From the NCBI RefSeq assembly GCF_008629655.1, contig NZ_VWSG01000001.1, positions 393,360 through 457,359 on the forward strand: a stretch of DNA of 64,000 bases. Reading direction: 5' to 3'. Source of the DNA: Paenimyroides baculatum (GTDB taxonomy: Bacteria; Bacteroidota; Bacteroidia; Flavobacteriales; Flavobacteriaceae). Made by a program: the position numbers and the translations under genes. This document shows, piece by piece, positions 27,792 to 34,827 of this stretch. Numbering within the stretch: the stretch's first letter is position 1; every line of letters begins with the position of its first letter. The notes under the pieces are model-generated. The model had not been told where the DNA came from and searched no databases. It saw nothing but the letters and a program-made list of their open reading frames with translations.

Positions 27792-28403
27792 TTAATCGTT
27801 GATTTTTTTATTGATAACCGTTCGAACTATATCAATAGCTACGGTGTTGTATTTATCGTTAGGAATGATAATGTCTGCGTACGCTTTTGATGGTTCGATA
27901 AACTGCTCGTGCATTGGTTTTAGTGTGGTTTGATACCTTTGTAAAACCTCGTCCATATCGCGACCTCTTTCTACAATATCACGTTTTAACCTTCTGATTA
28001 ATCGTTCGTCAGAATCGGCATGAACAAAAATTTTAATATCGAACAAATTACGCAGTTCCGGATTTGATAAAATCAAAATTCCTTCAACAATCATCACTTT
28101 TCGCGGATGCGTTAAAATATAGTCATCGGTTCTGTTGTGATGCACAAACGAATAAACCGGCTGATTAATGCTGTTACCCGCTTTTAATTCTTTTAAATCT
28201 GAACAAAGTAGATCGAAATCTATCGCTCTTGGGTGATCAAAATTAATCAGCGAACGTTCATCCATATTCAAATGATCGTTCGCTTTGTAATAAGAATCTT
28301 GTGAGATGATACCCACTTCGGTTTCCGGTAATTCATTCATAATCTGGTGAACAACAGTTGTTTTACCGCTTCCCGTTCCACCAGCTATACCAATTATAAG
28401 CAT
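27792..28403 (-). CDS. udk: Uridine kinase
   Basis: The 203-residue enzyme phosphorylates uridine and cytidine to UMP and CMP in the pyrimidine salvage pathway. The P-loop is GGTGSGKTT near residue 8-16, followed by QDSYYKANDHLNMDERSLINF and HPRAIDFDLLCSDL, the uridine-binding region, and IPNDKYNTVAIDIV near the end. Length matches the family. It is first in a minus-strand operon with the ftsB-like gene, mutA, a TA pair and mutB. The promoter is at 28420-28427. Confidence 0.96.
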   Translation of the reverse strand: MLIIGIAGGTGSGKTTVVHQIMNELPETEVGIISQDSYYKANDHLNMDERSLINFDHPRAIDFDLLCSDLKELKAGNSINQPVYSFVHHNRTDDYILTHPRKVMIVEGILILSNPELRNLFDIKIFVHADSDERLIRRLKRDIVERGRDMDEVLQRYQTTLKPMHEQFIEPSKAYADIIIPNDKYNTVAIDIVRTVINKKIND

Positions 28404-28419
28404 TCTATTATTGTTTTTA

Positions 28420-28427
28420 CAAATGTA
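28420..28427 (-). promoter_or_regulatory. Minus-7 element of the udk operon
   Basis: TACATTTG on the minus strand is a perfect TAnnTTTG, 16 bases before the udk start. A -33 TTTG at the right distance is not clear. Confidence 0.55.
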
Positions 28428-28491
28428 CTTAATTATTGCAAAATACTTTAGCCACTAACTGAAATTACTTTTAATTGTGTTTTTGTGAAAA

Positions 28492-28829
28492 ATATCTACA
28501 ATAAGTTGTGCCTATTTCTACAATAAGCAGAAATAAAGTTGTTTATAGACCCGATTAATCAAGCTTTTTTAGATTGGTACAGGGTTTGTTTTATTATTAT
28601 CAAATTAATTATGAAAAAGAAAAGTGTTAGTTATTAAAAGATGCTTTTTAGCATCTTTAACGCTAGCAGATTTAAATTGATCTTTATTAGATATTAATAA
28701 TAGATAGTAGTTTTTTGAATGTTTTTAGTTAAGTGTATGAGTTTTTCTTTTTAGAAAAATTCGTGTGATTATTAAAAAGAGAAATCTTTTTAAAGAAAAT
28801 ACCAGTCTTCTTCAAGACTGGTATTTTTG
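28492..28829 (+). other. Gene-poor region with paired direct repeats, tiny ORF and terminator
   Basis: The gap 28404-28988 holds no ordinary gene. Two 14-base direct repeats (AT, A or T, TCTACAATAAG) lie at 28492-28505 and 28514-28527, start-to-start 22 bp. An 8-codon ORF (MKKKSVSY, 28611-28637) is followed by a hairpin (AAAGATGC / GCATCTTT, 28637-28658), and a strong terminator ends at 28829. This could be a regulated small RNA or leader-peptide unit. No tRNA, tmRNA, RNase P or SRP RNA was seen in it. No clear TAnnTTTG lies upstream of the tiny ORF. Confidence 0.3.
28796..28829 (+). terminator. Strong orphan terminator
   Basis: AAAATACCAGTCTT / AAGACTGGTATTTT stem with a CTTC loop and a T run on the plus strand. 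No annotated plus-strand gene precedes it, so it implies an unannotated transcript. Confidence 0.85.
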
Positions 28830-28875
28830 TTTTGTTCTTTTTTTGAAGAGATAAGATTTAAACTTTTGTATAAAG

Positions 28876-28928
28876 TACATAAAATAAAAAAAGCCTTCTT
28901 GTTTAAGAAGGCTTTGTCGGGGTGGCAG
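28876..28928. repeat. 53-bp direct repeat, left copy
   Basis: Identical to 29246-29298, 370 bp away. It contains the terminator and the outer part of the tRNA-Pro 3' acceptor end, so the region between is flanked by duplicated tRNA-end sequence. Confidence 0.9.
28884..28915 (-). terminator. Terminator after the decayed tRNA copy
   Basis: AAAGCCTTCTT / AAGAAGGCTTT stem with a four-base loop and a T run on the minus strand. An identical copy lies at 29254-29285. Confidence 0.88.
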
Positions 28929-28997
28929 AGTTTATTCCGTATACGGAAATTTGAACCTGTGGCCTTCCCGTTTTTAAAACGGGACGCGCTAACCGTT
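28917..28997 (-). pseudogene. Decayed tRNA-Pro copy
   Basis: Minus-strand sequence matches the tRNA-Pro of this cluster through GGTTA-CGCG (D arm), GGCC-CAGGTTC-AAT (T arm) and CTGCCACCCCGA (3' acceptor end). The 5' acceptor strand is absent, the anticodon arm is replaced (CCCGT / ACGGG), and a 14-bp perfect palindrome TTCCGTATACGGAA (28935-28948) sits in the T arm. It cannot fold as a tRNA. The stop codon of the GIY-YIG gene lies inside its D-arm remnant. Confidence 0.75.
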
Positions 28998-29243
28998 CGT
29001 TTTTGAAATCAATTCAATTATTCTTTTTTTACTTTTCCAATTTTTGATTTCTTGTTCACGCAAAATAGTATCCGCTTTATTTTCGAATTGTTCAAAATAA
29101 ACAATTTTCCAATCTTTGGTTCTTGCGGTAAAGCCTTTATGAGTGCTTAAGTGACGTCGTAATCTGTCTTCTAAAGTCATTGAAGTATATCCAATATAAA
29201 ATTGATCCAGATTAGTTGAGTAAAGTATATAAACAAAAAACAT
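28989..29243 (-). CDS. Single-domain GIY-YIG nuclease in the tRNA-Pro cluster
   Basis: The 84-residue protein is a stand-alone GIY-YIG domain: VYILYS and FYIGYT for the motif strands, Arg in RLRRHLSTHKGF, and Glu in REQEIKNWK, the catalytic metal ligand. Small proteins of this kind are annotated as GIY-YIG (UvrC N-terminal-like) nucleases and their role in cells is largely unknown. The longer frame from 29327 is rejected, since its first 28 residues are the translated tRNA-Pro 3' end and terminator. The ATG at 29243 starts 11 bases past the terminator stem of the tRNA-Pro gene. The stop TAG sits in the decayed tRNA copy. The gene is flanked by perfect 53-bp direct repeats. Confidence 0.85.
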   Translation of the reverse strand: MFFVYILYSTNLDQFYIGYTSMTLEDRLRRHLSTHKGFTARTKDWKIVYFEQFENKADTILREQEIKNWKSKKRIIELISKTNG

Positions 29244-29245
29244 AA

Positions 29246-29298
29246 TACATAAAATAAAAAAAGCCTTCTTGTTTAAGAAGGCTTTGTCGGGGTGGCAG
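29246..29298. repeat. 53-bp direct repeat, right copy
   Basis: Identical to 28876-28928. It covers the terminator and the first 12 bases of the 3' end of the intact tRNA-Pro at 29287-29361. Confidence 0.9.
29254..29285 (-). terminator. Terminator of the tRNA-Pro gene
   Basis: AAAGCCTTCTT / AAGAAGGCTTT stem and T run directly after the tRNA 3' end on the minus strand. Confidence 0.9.
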
Positions 29299-29361
29299 GA
29301 TTCGAACCTGCGGCCTCCTGCTCCCAAAGCAGGCGCGATAACCGGGCTACGCTACACCCCG
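29287..29361 (-). tRNA. tRNA-Pro (TGG), copy 1
   Basis: Seventy-five nucleotides that fold as a tRNA: acceptor CGGGGTG / CACCCCG with discriminator A, D arm with GGTTA, anticodon arm CCTGC-TTTGGGA-GCAGG giving TGG, variable loop, and T arm with GGTTCGAAT. No CCA is encoded. It reads CCN (Pro) codons. An identical copy lies 31 bases upstream on the same strand. Confidence 0.97.
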
Positions 29362-29392
29362 ATGAGGTTATCTGTTGCAATTAAAAATTTAG

Positions 29393-29467
29393 TCGGGGTG
29401 GCAGGATTCGAACCTGCGGCCTCCTGCTCCCAAAGCAGGCGCGATAACCGGGCTACGCTACACCCCG
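29393..29467 (-). tRNA. tRNA-Pro (TGG), copy 2
   Basis: Identical in sequence to copy 1 over all 75 nucleotides. The two genes share a short AT-rich spacer and one upstream promoter at 29489-29496, so they are cotranscribed on the minus strand. Confidence 0.97.
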
Positions 29468-29488
29468 ATAAAGCCTTAATTGCGAGTG

Positions 29489-29496
29489 CAAATGTA
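29489..29496 (-). promoter_or_regulatory. Minus-7 element of the tRNA-Pro unit
   Basis: TACATTTG on the minus strand is a perfect TAnnTTTG, 22 bases upstream of the tRNA-Pro copy 2. No good -33 TTTG was found at the right distance. Confidence 0.55.
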
Positions 29497-29621
29497 GATA
29501 AAATTTTTATTTATAACATAATTTTGTATAAAAAATTCAAAAAAATATCTGCTATAACAACAATCAATTATACCATAGATATTTAAAAGGCAACTTTCTT
29601 TTATATCCATACATAAATATA

Positions 29622-29629
29622 TATTTTTG
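29622..29629 (+). promoter_or_regulatory. Minus-7 element of trxB
   Basis: TATTTTTG is a perfect TAnnTTTG, 30 bases before the trxB start. A weak TTTT lies 19 bp upstream as the -33 element. Confidence 0.6.
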
Positions 29630-29658
29630 TAATCTTAAAAAATTAGAATCACAGAAAT

Positions 29659-30603
29659 ATGTCAACAACTATAGAAACACTAAAATGTCTTATCATAGGT
29701 TCTGGACCTGCAGGTTATACGGCAGCAATTTACGCAGCACGCGCTAACATGAATCCTGTTTTATATCAAGGTATGCAGCCCGGCGGACAATTAACAACAA
29801 CAAACGAGGTTGAGAATTTTCCGGGATATCCAGACGGAGTAACAGGACCGGAAATGATGATGCAGTTGCAAGCACAGGCAAAACGTTTTGGTACCGATGT
29901 ACGCGATGGTTTTGCGACTAAAGTAGATTTATCGGGGGAAATTAAAAAAGTATGGATTAACGATACTATTGAAATTCATGCTAAAACGGTAATTATATCA
30001 ACTGGTGCAACGGCAAAATATTTAGGAATTCCTTCTGAACAACATTATCTGCAAATGGGTGGTGGTGTATCGGCTTGCGCGGTTTGCGATGGATTTTTCT
30101 ACCGTAATCAGGAAGTAATCATTGTAGGTGCGGGCGATTCTGCTTGTGAAGAAGCACATTATTTATCGCATTTATGTAAGAAAGTGACCATGTTGGTTCG
30201 ATCTGAAAAATTCCGTGCATCAAAAATCATGGAAGATCGTGTTAAAAACACTCCTAACATTGAAATTTTAATGAGTACTGAAATTGATGAAGTTTTAGGT
30301 GACGGACAAATTGTAAACGGAGTTCGTGTGGTAAATAATGTTACCGGTGAGAAAAAAGAAGTAGCTGTTACAGGTGTTTTCGTGGCAATTGGTCATAAAC
30401 CAAATACCGATATTTTCGCAGGTCAGTTAACTATGGACGAAACAGGATATTTAATCACCGAAGGTAAAACATCTAAAACAAACGTTCCGGGCGTTTTTGC
30501 TTGTGGCGATGTGCAGGATAAAGATTACCGTCAGGCAATCACCGCAGCCGGATCGGGCTGTATCGCGGCTTTAGATGCCGAGCGTTATATAGCAAGTTTA
30601 TAA
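29659..30603 (+). CDS. trxB: Thioredoxin-disulfide reductase
   Basis: The 314-residue flavoenzyme reduces thioredoxin with NADPH. It shows the FAD-binding GSGPAGYTAAIYAAR (residues ~13-27), the redox-active CAVC in SACAVCDGFFYRN, the NADPH-binding VGAGDSACEEAHYL, and the C-terminal GDVQDKDYRQAITAAGSGCI. The length matches the low-molecular-weight type. It is followed by a strong terminator ending only five bases before the next gene. Monocistronic under its own promoter. Confidence 0.98.
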   Translation: MSTTIETLKCLIIGSGPAGYTAAIYAARANMNPVLYQGMQPGGQLTTTNEVENFPGYPDGVTGPEMMMQLQAQAKRFGTDVRDGFATKVDLSGEIKKVWINDTIEIHAKTVIISTGATAKYLGIPSEQHYLQMGGGVSACAVCDGFFYRNQEVIIVGAGDSACEEAHYLSHLCKKVTMLVRSEKFRASKIMEDRVKNTPNIEILMSTEIDEVLGDGQIVNGVRVVNNVTGEKKEVAVTGVFVAIGHKPNTDIFAGQLTMDETGYLITEGKTSKTNVPGVFACGDVQDKDYRQAITAAGSGCIAALDAERYIASL

Positions 30604-30614
30604 TTTTATACAAA

Positions 30615-30638
30615 CAGGCGGCTTCGGTCGCCTTTTTA
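30615..30638 (+). terminator. trxB terminator flush against the next start codon
   Basis: AGGCGGC-TTCG-GTCGCCT has a seven-pair stem (one G-T wobble) with the stable TTCG tetraloop, followed by five T. The ATG of the ABC gene is at 30643, five bases after the T run. Confidence 0.85.
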
Positions 30639-30642
30639 TTTT

Positions 30643-31584
30643 ATGTTGCAGGTAAATCAACTTTCTTTTTCGTACAACAACAGTCAGGTTTTAAACGATG
30701 TGAGTTTTCAGCTTAAAGCTGGAAATTCGTATGCTTTGATCGGAGCCAGTGGTAGCGGAAAATCTACTTTATTAAAACTGGTTTATGGTTTGTTGGATGC
30801 TGATTCTGGTTCGATTTTTTGGAACGAGAAGCAAATTTTAGGACCGGCTTATCATTTGGTTTCTGGAATGGATTATATGAAATATCTGGCACAAGATTTT
30901 GATTTGATGCCGTTTGTTTCGGTTGCCGAAAATGTGGGAAGATTTTTATCGAATTTCTATCTGAAAGAAAAAAAGAATCGAGTTGATGAATTGTTGAAAT
31001 TGGTCGATATGACGGAATTTGCCAACATAAAAGCCAAGTTTTTAAGCGGCGGACAAATGCAGCGAACCGCTTTAGCACGAGTGTTAGCGTTAGAACCCGA
31101 ATTTTTGTTGTTAGACGAGCCTTTTTCACACATTGATCCGTTTCAAAAAAGAAAACTGGCAACACAGCTTTTTCAGTACTGTAAACAAAAAGGAATTACT
31201 ATTCTTTTTACATCGCACACGCCCGAAGAAGCGTTGATGTATGCCGATGGAATATTGGTTCTGCAAAACGGAAATCTAATAGAAAAAGATACACCGCAAA
31301 ACATTTACGAAAATACCAAAAACGAATACATTGCCCGATTAACCGGAGATGTAAACATTATTCCTGCTAGTTATTTAGGATTAAATGGCAATGGAGTTTT
31401 GTATGTACGACCACATGAATTACAAATTTCTAATGATGGATTTGAAGTACAAATTAAACATTCTTATTTTACAGGAAAGAATTATTTGATCTATGCTGTT
31501 TTAAATGATTTAGAAATATGTTTTGAGCATAAAACGGCTCTGCAATCGAACGAGCGTGTTTTTATTTCTCTGCTAAAACAGTAA
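30643..31584 (+). CDS. ABC transporter ATP-binding protein with TOBE-like C-terminus (orphan)
   Basis: The 313-residue ATPase has Walker A GASGSGKST, signature LSGGQMQRTALA, Walker B FLLLDEPFSHID and H loop SHTPEEA. Residues ~235-313 (VLYVRPHELQIS, HSYFTGKNYLIY) resemble the TOBE domain of FbpC/PotA/CysA-type importers. It would energise uptake of an anion, iron complex or polyamine. No permease or binding protein gene is next to it: the neighbours are trxB and a methyltransferase on the other strand. It ends overlapping the methyltransferase 3' end by 23 bases. Start ATG 30643 sits right behind the trxB terminator. Confidence 0.85.
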   Translation: MLQVNQLSFSYNNSQVLNDVSFQLKAGNSYALIGASGSGKSTLLKLVYGLLDADSGSIFWNEKQILGPAYHLVSGMDYMKYLAQDFDLMPFVSVAENVGRFLSNFYLKEKKNRVDELLKLVDMTEFANIKAKFLSGGQMQRTALARVLALEPEFLLLDEPFSHIDPFQKRKLATQLFQYCKQKGITILFTSHTPEEALMYADGILVLQNGNLIEKDTPQNIYENTKNEYIARLTGDVNIIPASYLGLNGNGVLYVRPHELQISNDGFEVQIKHSYFTGKNYLIYAVLNDLEICFEHKTALQSNERVFISLLKQ

Positions 31585-32212
31585 AGAAAGTACGGTTAAC
31601 CATTTCGTTTGTTTTGCTGAAAACTTGTTCGGTTTGTGAAATACTATTTAGAATTTTAAATCGATTTTTCTGTAGTAATTCTTCTGCATTTTTTAAACTG
31701 TAAAGATTGAAACCGAAATTTGTAAAAGGTAGTTTCTCCATAAAAGATTTATCGGCAAAAGTCAAAGCTAAAATACCATTTGGTTTTAAAACACGATGAA
31801 TTTCATTTAATAGTAAATCTGGATTTTGCCAGAAATAGAGCGTATTGACTGTGAAAATCTTATCGAAGCTTTCATCATCAAAAGGAATTTCTGTTCCTTT
31901 ATATAATTCAAATTCAGCCGAATTGTTCTCGATATAATTCTGGTTTGATTTTATTGCTTGCTGTTGCATCAATTCAGAAATTTCCAATCCGAAATACTTC
32001 AAGTTTTCAGCTTGTTTCATTAAAAAAGGTAAATGTCCGCAATTGCCGTGACCTATTTCTAAAACCACATCATTCTTATCTAAATTTAAAGATTCAATTG
32101 CGTGTTTAGTCATGCCAATATTGGTTGCATTCATCATATTTGCAACTTCAATTCCTGTTTCTCCTTCCGGATTTCCCAATTGTTTTGCTAATTCCTTTAA
32201 ATCGTCTTTCAT
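31562..32212 (-). CDS. Class I SAM-dependent methyltransferase
   Basis: The 216-residue protein has the SAM-binding fold: motif I VVLEIGHGNCGHLPFL, an acidic motif II region (YFGLEISELM), and motif IV FDKIFTVNTLYFW, then LNEIHRVLKPNGILALTF. It resembles the Methyltransf_11 group acting on small molecules or quinone precursors. The substrate cannot be read. Its last 23 bases overlap the last bases of the ABC gene on the other strand, with no terminator between. Confidence 0.88.
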   Translation of the reverse strand: MKDDLKELAKQLGNPEGETGIEVANMMNATNIGMTKHAIESLNLDKNDVVLEIGHGNCGHLPFLMKQAENLKYFGLEISELMQQQAIKSNQNYIENNSAEFELYKGTEIPFDDESFDKIFTVNTLYFWQNPDLLLNEIHRVLKPNGILALTFADKSFMEKLPFTNFGFNLYSLKNAEELLQKNRFKILNSISQTEQVFSKTNEMVNRTFFTVLAEK

Positions 32213-32287
32213 AAAAAATAGTTTGGTTTAAAATTACTTATAATTTCAATTTTGCATTTACATTGTTTCTAAAAAGTCTTGTATAAT

Positions 32288-32316
32288 TAAAAACGCCGAC
32301 AATTGCCGGCGTTTTC
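32288..32316 (-). terminator. Terminator of the S9 peptidase gene
   Basis: AAAACGCCG / CGGCGTTTT stem with an eight-base loop, read on the minus strand just after the stop at 32324. Confidence 0.85.
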
Positions 32317-32323
32317 TACAGTA

Positions 32324-34747
32324 TTATTTTTTATTCTTTAAATGTTTGTCTAAAAACTGTTCTTGTTCCCAAAGTAAGTGTAAAATGTTTTCTTTAGCAA
32401 CGTAACTGTGGCTTTCTTTAGGTAAAATTACCATTCGCACCGGTGCTCCTAATCCTTTCAACGCTTGGAAATAACGTTCGGTTTGTAAGGTAAAAGTTCC
32501 CGGATTGTTATCTGCCTCGCCGTGAACTAAAAGCATCGGCGTTTTCATTTTTTCGGCATTCATGAAAGGCGACATGGTGTTGTAAACATTAGGAACTTCC
32601 CAATAATTACGTTGTTCGCTTTGAAAACCAAATGGAGTAAGCGTTCTGTTATACGCACCTGAACGTGCAATTCCACAGGCAAAAAGTTTGGTGTGTGCCA
32701 ATAAATTCGCAGTCATAAAAGCTCCATAAGAGTGTCCGCCAACGCCAACACGCGTTCTGTCAATGTATCCTAATTTATCAACCGCATCAATCGCAGCTTC
32801 AGCATTCATAGCCAATTGCTCAATAAACGTGTCATTAGGTTCTTGCGTTCCTTCGCCAATAATCGGGAAAGCAGCATCGTCTAAAACCGCGTAACCTTTT
32901 GCAGCCCAATAAACAAACGATCCGTAATAAGGAAACGTGAATTCGTTAGGGTTTGCAGACGATTGTCCCGCGCTGTTTTTATCTTTATATTCCGCAGGAT
33001 ATGCCCAAATTAACAAAGGAAGTTTTTGCTTGTGATTTTTACGATCGTAACCAGCCGGCAAATATAATGTTCCCGATAATTCAACGCCGTCTTTACGTTT
33101 GTACTTGATTACTTCTTTATGAACATCTTTGATACTTTCGAACGGATTTTTGTTGAAGGTAATCTGCTTTAAATCTTTTTTAGATTTGATGTTTCGGAAA
33201 TAATAATTCGGATAATCGTTTTTAGATTGAATGTTTACCAAAACATCTCCTTTTTTAATATCGATTAATTCAGAAATCGATTCGATACGATCTGTAAGGT
33301 TCGATTGATACAAACGGTTTGTTTTTAAAGTAGCCAGATCTAATTCATCGATAAAAGGAAACTGACCTTCTTTGGTATGACCTTCGCCTATTAAATACAG
33401 TTTGTTGTTTTCTTTCTGCAAGGTGTATCGTCCAAAAGCATTCTTTTTCGTTTGAAAATCGCCCGGATCGCTATAAATATCTTGATAATTTCTATCCCAG
33501 ATTGTCACTAATTCCGACTTTTTAGAAGGATTGAACAAATAGATTTTACTGTTTCGGGTATCGTACCATTGATCGTAAACAATCGCAGTTTCATCATCGC
33601 CCCAAGCAATTCCGCCAAAACGCTGTGTAGTTTTTGTAAGTAATTCAGGTTGGTTTGTAAACGGAGCTTCCCAAGTGTATAAGGCATCGCGTTTTTCTAC
33701 ATTTTTTGCAGGATCACCGCCGTCTAAAGCTTCAACAAAAAACAACGTTGCAGGTTTGTCGCTTCTCCAGCTCATGCTTCGTTTTCCTTCGCGAACCGCC
33801 ATGAAACCTTTCGGCATCACTTCGCTTAAAGCAACATCATTTACTAGTTTTACTTCTTTACCTTCGGTTGTGTAAGCGATTGTTTTCATTGGGAAACGGC
33901 TTAACGGCACCAAGTACGAAAAAGGTTTTTGAATGGTTGTAAGTAAAATGTAGTTTCCGTCGGGCGAAAAAATTTCATTAGAATACAAATCGGCTTTTTT
34001 AAACAGTTTTTTGGTTCCGTTTAAATCAATCGTGTATAATTCAGACGTTACAATGGTTTCAAAATTAGCTTCATCGGTTTTATTTTTCAACAAATCCTGA
34101 TACGTTCTGTTTTGAGAAACCACACCTTCTTCGGCGCTAGAAACAATAGGTCCGGTTGGTATTGCTTTTGCAGCGTCAATTAAAGCTTTGCGGTTTGTAG
34201 GAATCACTTTAATTAACATTTCGTTACTGTTTTTGTACCACGTAATAGGGTTACCTAAATTGGCATTTAAAACGGCATCGGTCAGTTTTTTTGCAGTAGC
34301 CGTCGGTAAATCTAAAATCCACAATTCGTTACCGGTTGCTGTAGTGTTTGTAAAAGCCAATTTGGTTTCGTTTGGAGCCCAAGATAAATTGCTTATCAGC
34401 GCATTTGCAGGCAAACCTTTAACGTTAGTTTCGGTTTTATCGTTCGTTTTTTTAATTTTGATATTGTTGATGAACGATGCCGTGCTGGAAATATTCGTTA
34501 TCGGGTTAATACGCAAACCACCCAAACGCAATTCATCTTGATTTAATTCATCTAGACTTTTGTAAGTGTTTCGGTACGATAAAACCATCCATTCTTTACT
34601 GGTATTCATTGATACCGTTGGCGCGCGATCGTAATCTGCCAGTTGTAAAATTTCTTTCGATGGTTTTTGATACGTAATATTTTCTTGTGCAATCATAGGC
34701 GCAGTGGCTAATAATAATGCCAAAAGTGTTTGTTTTATTTTTTTCAT
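32324..34747 (-). CDS. S9 family serine peptidase (prolyl-oligopeptidase / glutamyl endopeptidase type)
   Basis: The 807-residue protein has a signal peptide (KQTLLALLLATAPMIA, then Q), an N-terminal beta-propeller-like region to about residue 540, and a C-terminal alpha/beta hydrolase. The nucleophile sits in GVGGHSYGAFMTANLL (Ser673), the acid in VHGEADNNPGT and the His in KESHSY. The GAYNRTLTPFGFQSEQRNYWE region is typical of the S9D glutamyl endopeptidase-like subgroup. It is probably periplasmic. It is a single-gene unit with its own terminator and a TAnnTTTG element at 34765. Confidence 0.93.
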   Translation of the reverse strand: MKKIKQTLLALLLATAPMIAQENITYQKPSKEILQLADYDRAPTVSMNTSKEWMVLSYRNTYKSLDELNQDELRLGGLRINPITNISSTASFINNIKIKKTNDKTETNVKGLPANALISNLSWAPNETKLAFTNTTATGNELWILDLPTATAKKLTDAVLNANLGNPITWYKNSNEMLIKVIPTNRKALIDAAKAIPTGPIVSSAEEGVVSQNRTYQDLLKNKTDEANFETIVTSELYTIDLNGTKKLFKKADLYSNEIFSPDGNYILLTTIQKPFSYLVPLSRFPMKTIAYTTEGKEVKLVNDVALSEVMPKGFMAVREGKRSMSWRSDKPATLFFVEALDGGDPAKNVEKRDALYTWEAPFTNQPELLTKTTQRFGGIAWGDDETAIVYDQWYDTRNSKIYLFNPSKKSELVTIWDRNYQDIYSDPGDFQTKKNAFGRYTLQKENNKLYLIGEGHTKEGQFPFIDELDLATLKTNRLYQSNLTDRIESISELIDIKKGDVLVNIQSKNDYPNYYFRNIKSKKDLKQITFNKNPFESIKDVHKEVIKYKRKDGVELSGTLYLPAGYDRKNHKQKLPLLIWAYPAEYKDKNSAGQSSANPNEFTFPYYGSFVYWAAKGYAVLDDAAFPIIGEGTQEPNDTFIEQLAMNAEAAIDAVDKLGYIDRTRVGVGGHSYGAFMTANLLAHTKLFACGIARSGAYNRTLTPFGFQSEQRNYWEVPNVYNTMSPFMNAEKMKTPMLLVHGEADNNPGTFTLQTERYFQALKGLGAPVRMVILPKESHSYVAKENILHLLWEQEQFLDKHLKNKK

Positions 34748-34764
34748 TTATAATCGGATTTTTA

Positions 34765-34772
34765 CAAAAATA
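34765..34772 (-). promoter_or_regulatory. Minus-7 element of the S9 peptidase gene
   Basis: TATTTTTG on the minus strand, perfect TAnnTTTG, 17 bases before the start codon. No convincing TTTG at -33. Confidence 0.45.
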
Positions 34773-34827
34773 AGTATTTTATCTGTTTAAAAATTATAAT
34801 TAAATTAGCCTATATAAATTAACAGTT

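Noticed and set aside
28404-28875. Possible tmRNA, RNase P, 6S or SRP RNA in the gene-poor gap
   Set aside because: None of their conserved sequences or folds was seen; only short repeats, a small hairpin and a terminator.
29244-29327. A longer start for the GIY-YIG gene giving an extra N-terminus (GAGGRRFESCHPDK)
   Set aside because: These codons are the tRNA-Pro 3' half and its terminator read as protein. The protein begins at the ATG at 29243.
29269-29586. Plus-strand open frame across the tRNA-Pro genes
   Set aside because: It is the antisense of the two tRNA-Pro genes (WQDSNLRPPAPK and GFEPAASCSQSRR are typical tRNA translation artefacts).
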